Shown here: piece by piece, positions 8,052 through 12,486 of the stretch
Layout of the letters: every line of letters starts with the position of its first letter
How positions within the stretch are numbered: the stretch's first letter is position 1
Assembly (NCBI GenBank): GCA_034096865.1
Contig: JAWQFJ010014385.1
Span: 1-12,486 of the forward strand
Direction: 5' to 3'
DNA from: Theodoxus fluviatilis
Taxonomy: Eukaryota > Mollusca > Gastropoda > Cycloneritida > Neritidae
Length of the DNA stretch: 12,486 nt
Notes under the pieces: model-generated
The model's database searches: none
Seen by the model: only the letters and a program-made list of their open reading frames with translations
What the model was told of the DNA's origin: nothing
Program-made: the position numbers and the translations under genes

Positions 8052-8144
8052 AGACAGACGGACGGACGGGCGGACGGACGGACGGGCGGACGGGCGGACG
8101 GACGGACGGGCGGACGGACGGACGGGCGGGCGGGCAGGCAGGCA
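8052..8144. repeat. Compound tetranucleotide array GACA/GACG/GGCG/GGCA
   Basis: Units grade from gaca through gacg and ggcg to ggca. It is the reverse-complement equivalent of the unit set at 5913-6110 (TGCC, CGCC, CGTC, TCTG), so the same kind of array occurs here in opposite orientation. The right end, gggcgggcgggc, has quadruplex potential on the plus strand. The approach from 8005 to 8045 is an ACCAGACC-type degenerate lead-in. Confidence 0.95.
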
Positions 8145-8349
8145 GATGGACACGCGGAGGTGGTCGATTGTCCTCAGGCCTGAATTTTCCTCTCCACATT
8201 CTATTAATAGGTCTTAAGTCTGATAAAGCTCTCAAAATTGATCTGTGAGACTCGGTTCTTTGACGAAGTCGGGGAAGATAACACGTGTGATCAGACACGA
8301 GTTGTGATGCCAGCTCGAAGTTATCTAGATTGAGAATTTAGGGGGGTTT
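8145..8349. other. Unique sequence, nothing recognised
   Basis: No gene or repeat is seen. It ends with a short G6 run at 8341-8346 just before the TG array. Confidence 0.5.
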
Positions 8350-8482
8350 GGTGTGTGTGTGCGTGTGTGTGCGTGTGTGCGCGTGAGCGTGCGTGCGTGC
8401 GCGCATGTGTGTGCCAGCGTGCGTGCGTGTGTGTGTTTGTGCGTGTACGTGTGTATGTGTGTGAATATGTGTGTGTATGTGT
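8350..8482. repeat. (TG)n/(GCGTG)n array
   Basis: Alternating purine-pyrimidine sequence with many GCGTGC units in its centre, fading to tgtgtatgtg at the right. It has Z-DNA potential. It is followed by a splice-acceptor-like tatttcttcatttcag ending at 8498. Confidence 0.93.
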
Positions 8483-8740
8483 ATTTCTTCATTTCAGAGA
8501 GTTGCAAAAGACTGACTTCTGTCTATCAGAAGCGAGAGCTGAGACTGCTGTGAGAGGTAAACCCAAAGACCATCCGTCTGCCTCGCATCCACGGAGAATC
8601 AATCTGGAAATGCCACAGCGATAGTTTTCTTCGCTTCAGGTCACGCCGTCAGTGTTGCTTGGAGACCATAGTGTCGATGCCGGTGGATTGGTTTTCGCCA
8701 GGATGCTGCTAATTGGAGCCTTCTAAAGCACCAGCACCTG

Positions 8741-9070
8741 ATGACTTTTGACCTGTTCAATAACACTGAGCTCCGGTCCGTTGCACCAGTTGATGACTCT
8801 ACAGACCAATTGGAAAACCGAAGGCCCACAAATCTTGGAAACGGAATACCAAGGGCCAGTTCCGTTTATCTATTTTTAACCTGGGCCATGCTTTGTATGA
8901 AGATGTGCATAAATGACAATAATTGTTTACTTTACGATCCCCAAATATGCAAGGATAAAACCATGGACAATGTCTGTGCTAGAACTGTGAAGCTGAGAGA
9001 GTATAGCTTACAATGTCTTCCAAAAGAAGGGTCGCTAAGAGCACGTACATTGCAAGATATGAAAACATGA
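8741..9070 (+). CDS. Doubtful open frame with PAN/Apple-like cysteine spacing
   Basis: This 109-codon frame has an ATG at 8741 and a stop just before SINE copy 2. Its middle part reads LCMKMCINDNNCLLYDPQIC, that is C-x3-C-x5-C-x6-C, with more Cys after it. Spacing like this occurs in PAN/Apple-type domains, which are common in secreted animal proteins. That resemblance is my inference from pattern only. Against it: third positions show no bias, there is no clear signal peptide at the ATG, and frames of about 100 codons are expected by chance. If real, it is more likely one exon of a longer gene than a whole protein. Upstream, an acceptor-like site at 8498 and a donor-like AGAG|GTAAAC near 8555 could mark another exon, also weak. 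Confidence 0.15.
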   Translation: MTFDLFNNTELRSVAPVDDSTDQLENRRPTNLGNGIPRASSVYLFLTWAMLCMKMCINDNNCLLYDPQICKDKTMDNVCARTVKLREYSLQCLPKEGSLRARTLQDMKT

Positions 9071-9076
9071 AAACGG

Positions 9077-9351
9077 GGCTCCTTGGCCGAGTGGTCAGCG
9101 CGCTTGACCTGCGGTCGCTTGCGGCTAGTGGGTGCGGCGTTCGAAGCTGCGCGGATTCTACAATTGCATCCTCGAGCAAAGTACTCACGTTGCTTTACCC
9201 CACCCAGGAGAAAAACGGGTACCTGAGAGGGCTGAGCTGGAAAACTGTGAAAGCTAACTTTGGCGCGTTCATCCGCAGCATGGTTGCATGCTCCCCAGGG
9301 AGTTGAGATGGTGCTAGTTATTAAAAAAGTAGCCCGATGACCAGGGGGTAA
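9077..9351 (+). mobile_element. tRNA-derived SINE, copy 2 (A and B boxes readable)
   Basis: The head resembles a leucine/serine-type tRNA: ggctcct followed by the A-box tggccgagtgg (9084-9094) and a B-box-like cgttcgaagct (9138-9148, close to GGTTCGANNCC). The 43-base gap between the boxes is wider than in a standard tRNA, as expected with a long variable arm. A body follows, with a block at 9264-9306 almost identical in copy 1, then a 3' part ending gatgaccagggggtaaa. SINEs of this build are transcribed by RNA polymerase III and moved by a partner LINE. The partner is not identified, and the LINE fragment at 449-961 shows no shared 3' end with it by eye. No convincing target-site duplication is seen. 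Confidence 0.85.
9084..9148 (+). promoter_or_regulatory. Internal RNA polymerase III promoter (A and B boxes) of SINE copy 2
   Basis: A-box tggccgagtgg at 9084-9094 fits TRGYNNARYGG-type sequences. B-box cgttcgaagct at 9138-9148 matches GGTTCGANNCC at 9 of 11 positions. Whether it is still active cannot be judged from sequence. Confidence 0.65.
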
Positions 9352-9375
9352 ATGAATGCAGTTTGAGCATTCATT
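9351..9375. other. Short hairpin at the SINE 3' end
   Basis: Perfect 9-base arms, aatgaatgc and gcattcatt, enclose a 7-base loop. It overlaps the end of the SINE similarity. The same hairpin is not present after copy 1, so it is probably flanking sequence. Confidence 0.6.
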
Positions 9376-10175
9376 CATGTTGTGGATAAGTCGTAATATA
9401 GAAAAGAGCACTTTTACCGTTTTAAACAATAAAGTCGTCGACTGAAAAGTTATGTGTCTATTACTTTCCGAATGAAGCAATCTCAGATCAAGATTGCTGA
9501 TGATGGCTATGTGACAACACGTTTCGCGTGCGCAACGTTGAATAGATAGTTACCGTGCGTTGTTCTTAATGGGCCATACATAAACATTGATTGCTCGAGT
9601 AACTCCACGGTGTACGTACTGAATAGTGTCTGCAGCAAAGGGGACGGCATATGACCCGTGGCCTTAGTGATGCCCGCAAAAACCGGGTTTCGGAAGTGAG
9701 GTTTCTGTTTTCCCTGTGCATGCTGTTTCCTTGAATCAACAGAGGCGTCTGTCCTGGAACTGTTGCCGATGCTGTCGTCGTTCGTAGCCCACTGTCCCTG
9801 TTTGTTTTGCGCTGGCAGGGCCGCTTCGTGTGGCATTTTGGAGAGAGAAAAAAAGCGTCAACTTTATTACTAATCAGCCATCTATGGCACATTATCGAAT
9901 GCCCGATTAAAAAATGGTCTGTCAGGGGAGTTGGGTGGAAGAAAAGTATGCAGCAGAGAAGAAGTACCTAATCAGGTTCTAACAGTTTCAAGCCTCTCTT
10001 ATGTTTCGTGCTTTGTTTATTGCCTGCTATGTTAATTAATTGTATTGTATTTAACTCTTCTTCTAATTCAACTGTACAGTGTGCGAGTGTTGGAATGCTT
10101 TGTATGAGTGTTAACTTTTCATTGTAAATGCCATGAGCTTGCCTATTAGGGAAGGTATGTGCGTATAAGTAATCT

Positions 10176-10176
<1 letters not shown>
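9376..10176. other. Unique sequence with one doubtful minus-strand frame
   Basis: Apart from the frame at 9507-9836 nothing is recognised. There is AATAAA on the plus strand at about 9428, 75 bases after the SINE. Confidence 0.45.
9507..9836 (-). CDS. Doubtful open frame, unrecognised product
   Basis: A 109-codon minus-strand frame whose ATG has an A at -3 (ccaaaATGcc). The first 63 codons are hydrophilic (rich in Gln, Asn, Ser, Lys) and about 60% end in G or C, somewhat above background. The remainder is ordinary. A donor-like G|GTAACT lies near its end, on the minus strand at about 9551. There is no known motif and no signal peptide. It could be a first exon or a chance frame. Confidence 0.15.
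   Translation of the reverse strand: MPHEAALPAQNKQGQWATNDDSIGNSSRTDASVDSRKQHAQGKQKPHFRNPVFAGITKATGHMPSPLLQTLFSTYTVELLEQSMFMYGPLRTTHGNYLFNVAHAKRVVT

Positions 10177-10213
<37 letters not shown>
10177..10213. repeat. (TAT)n/(ATT)n microsatellite, about 12 units
   Basis: An uninterrupted trinucleotide run. Asn or Ile runs in minus-strand frames across it are artefacts. Confidence 0.97.
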
Positions 10214-10532
10214 GTCAGCGTCCGCTGAGACAGCAAAAAATCCACCCCAAAACCAAACCAATTAAAGACTAGGTAATATTTTACTTTCATAACAAGGCAG
10301 AGTTTCCATTCAGTGTGAGGAATGGAAAAAAAGTGACACTTCTGAATAGGGATTTCATGAGAGCCACAGACCTTCATAGCAATGCGACTATCGATTTCAC
10401 GCTGGCTACAGCGGGCAGTCTTCGTGAACGTACTATCGGTTGTCATATGAGGTAGCAGAACACAGACAGACCTCGTCGGCAGGTAAGGTAGAAACTCAGG
10501 CGAGGTGACCACCACCCGATTCATTGCATTCT
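10214..10532. other. Unique sequence, nothing recognised
   Basis: No gene supported. It contains one copy (10481-10494) of a 14-base direct repeat, aggtaaggtagaaa, whose second copy is at 10738-10751 beyond the foldback. Confidence 0.4.
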
Positions 10533-10657
10533 TTCTTGACAATTGGTGGCCCTGAAAATGTTTTGCTGACTTTGGTCGCGCTCTTGTCTTGGTCAGCTAG
10601 ACCTCGAGGGTGCCGAGTAGAATAACGGCCCTTTTCAAGGCCACCAATTATCAAGTA
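10533..10657. repeat. Foldback: 26-bp inverted arms around a 73-bp spacer
   Basis: Left arm 10533-10558 (core aattggtggcc) and right arm 10632-10657 (core ggccaccaatt) are inverted copies, matching at 23 of 26 positions. In RNA from the minus strand two of the three mismatches would become G-U pairs. The spacer is unique (gctgactttggtcgcgc ... gaataacggcc) with no further pairing noticed. It could be a small non-autonomous foldback element or an old structural relic. The loop is too long for a usual animal microRNA precursor. Confidence 0.8.
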
Positions 10658-12309
10658 TAAATGCAATATGTCGGGTGTTGGTCAATCAACTTGAGAACCT
10701 ATTTTTTTTGCCCGACCCCGTCACTCCACTTTAGTGTAGGTAAGGTAGAAATGCATTTGTTGTGAGTCGGTGGGATACATGTGAAAGAGACCCACAGGGC
10801 ACTATGGTCCACTTTTTCAGTGCGAGGTGATGTTGCTCTGCCTTGAGGCTGTCATTCTGTAAAGCATGATTTTATACATGCAATTAAATTCCTCTGGAGG
10901 ACAGAAAGACGAGAATCGTTTGTGACCATGCCTGAGAAACAAGGATGAAGCAAGAAATACAATTTTAGAGAAAAACGTGGAGTAAAGTTATCAGCGCACG
11001 AAGTCACTTAACCATTTTCCTTATATTTATTTACGTCACTAAACATTTTCTGATTAACTCTGTGAACATTTTTCTTCTTCTGGAATAGGCATGAATAAAT
11101 AAATAAATAATGTAGTGATTGAGATTTCTCATGTAGACATTTTTCATACTTTACTCTTGTTTTCTCATGCACGGCTATTATTTCCTTGATAGTTGCAAGT
11201 GTTATGGAGGACATATGAGAAAAATCTGTATGAATACAATCAAAACTACACTTATATCTATTAAAAAATCTTCCGTCACGTTGGGATGACCAAAGTGCAG
11301 CTTCTGTAGTTGACCAAGGAAAGTGTGCAACAAAGTGGCCAGGACATTCTACGTGAAACAGAGGCGCGTTACTACACGCGATCGTTCGCTAGCCAAGCTG
11401 GTCAAAGGCAATCAGAGGACAACTTCCGGTTACTTAGGGAGTGATCATTGTAATTATATCCAACATCTAATCAGTCAATTCTTGTAATAAAACTCTCCCC
11501 AAAAGCAGATATTGCCTTTTTTTCTTTCCTATCTTGATGCATACTCCTGTTTCTTCCGTAAGCTGGCGTGGCAAGTCCTCTCGCCGGCGAATCAATCGCA
11601 TGTGATCGCATATGATTGCTTCTGGGGAATGCAACTCAGACGAGTAAACACCGAGAATCTTTCACAAAGGAGAAACGTTGTGTGTCTTCTCGCGTGACCT
11701 AAGTGACTGATTTTTTGCTCCTCAAAGAATCTTTTCTTCCAGACAGGCGTCAGGGGAATCTTGCCAATCAATCTAGGAGTATTCTCGAACGGTACACATA
11801 ATGGGCTAGCCAAGAACAACATTGGATTCCCCAAGCGTGATAGGTTAAAGTGTACTCATTGTCGGAGCCGCTCGAAGACCCCCTTATCAATTGGAACCTC
11901 TGACTTCTCGGCGCACTAGTCGACAGTGACTGGGTTCACAATGTGTGAGATGGTTTATGCACGACTACTGAATTGTTCGGGTTGTGACGCGAAATTGTGT
12001 TCAGCGTGCGCGGACAGAATCTTAATGACATAAGTGAGTGGCCTTTGTCCCAAGTACAGACCGACTCCCAGCACTGAAGAAATTAGTGTTCAGAATCATC
12101 CATGACACATAGGTATGACAAATGAATAATACATGTGACACGTTTCCTCTCGAAAAACGTTATCAAATTCATACTTAGCTGATTAGCAGACACCCAACAC
12201 AGGCATGCACGTTAGAAGGAAGAAAAGTTTGACCTGAAGTATTTCTAGTTCTCCTGACATTTGCATACTCTGTTTGTAAGTCAGAGATCAGAGGAGACAG
12301 TCACACCAG
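10658..12309. other. Long stretch without a supported gene
   Basis: No convincing gene in about 1.65 kb. Open frames are short (61 to 80 codons) and motif-free. Noted: a T8 run at about 10702-10709, an (AAAT)n-like tract near 11093-11109, and AATAAA on the plus strand near 11488. Confidence 0.5.
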
Positions 12310-12329
12310 GATAATGATGATGATAGTGT

Positions 12330-12407
<78 letters not shown>

Positions 12408-12486
12408 CGACGACGACGACGACAATGACGACGACAATAATGATGATGACGACGACGACGATGATGATGATGATGACAACGACGAC
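12310..12486. repeat. (GAT)n/(GAC)n array running off the right edge
   Basis: After a short lead-in (gataatgatgatgatagtgtt) the array is pure GAT to about 12405, then blocks of GAC, AAT, GAT and AAC to the window end. In the plus frame from 12310 all codons after the lead-in are Asp or Asn. On the minus strand one frame gives Ser and Leu. The frame opens only at 12280, after a TAA at 12277-12279, and there is no clear exon boundary. I treat it as a microsatellite, with a coding alternative kept open. Confidence 0.9.

Noticed and set aside
8499..8555. Possible short exon between tttcatttcag and GAG|GTAAAC
   Set aside because: Splice-like ends only. Codon bias is absent, the two possible frames are equally plausible, and no joining exon keeps a frame convincingly.
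9077..9155. Functional tRNA gene
   Set aside because: A and B boxes are present, but the arms do not fold into a full cloverleaf by eye and the similarity to copy 1 extends about 200 bp downstream, so it is the head of a SINE.
8932..9480. 182-codon minus-strand frame
   Set aside because: It lies largely antisense to SINE copy 2 and has no motif.

Overview
The window looks like nuclear DNA from a eukaryote, most likely an invertebrate animal. A marine mollusc or similar lophotrochozoan is my best guess, but that is inference and not a diagnosis. It is mostly non-coding. It is crowded with di-, tri- and tetranucleotide arrays, carries relics of a non-LTR retrotransposon and two related tRNA-derived SINEs, and has a plausible spliced pair of exons. 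There is no operon structure, no ribosome-binding-site-led gene series, no CRISPR array, and no rRNA or ordinary tRNA gene that I can see. Most long open frames are by-products of microsatellites that lack stop codons in several frames (Ser-Leu, Cys-Val, His-Thr and Asp runs).

Layout. 1-448: unassigned AT-rich DNA. 449-961: the minus-strand 3' end of a non-LTR retrotransposon (end of the reverse transcriptase reading frame, its CCHC knuckle, stop and AATAAA), cut off at a (GA)n array at 963-1017. 1168-1499: two candidate terminal exons of a plus-strand gene with matching splice phases and a strong G/C third-position bias, followed by a 12-bp tandem repeat at 1536-1611. 1612-3967: mostly featureless, with a strong G-quadruplex motif on the minus strand at 2573-2595. 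3968-6490: about 2.5 kb dominated by satellites: CT-rich, CAA, TG/CA, GA, a pyrimidine tract, then a compound TCTG/CCCG/TG array. 6606-6925: a well-phased 11-bp minisatellite. 6935-7206: SINE copy 1, decayed. 7951-8144: GA followed by a GACG/GGCG array that mirrors the earlier tetranucleotide array on the other strand. 8350-8482: TG/GC. 8741-9070: an open frame with a cysteine pattern, doubtful. 9077-9351: SINE copy 2, with readable A and B boxes. 9507-9836: a doubtful minus-strand frame. 10177-10213: (TAT)n. 10533-10657: a foldback of 26-bp arms. 12310-12486: a GAT/GAC array that runs off the right end.

No set of genes working together is visible and I did not find an undescribed multi-gene system. 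The observations most worth a check are the pair of candidate exons, the SINE pair whose central 43 bp is far better conserved than its tRNA-like head, the strictly phased 11-bp array, and the foldback at 10533-10657.
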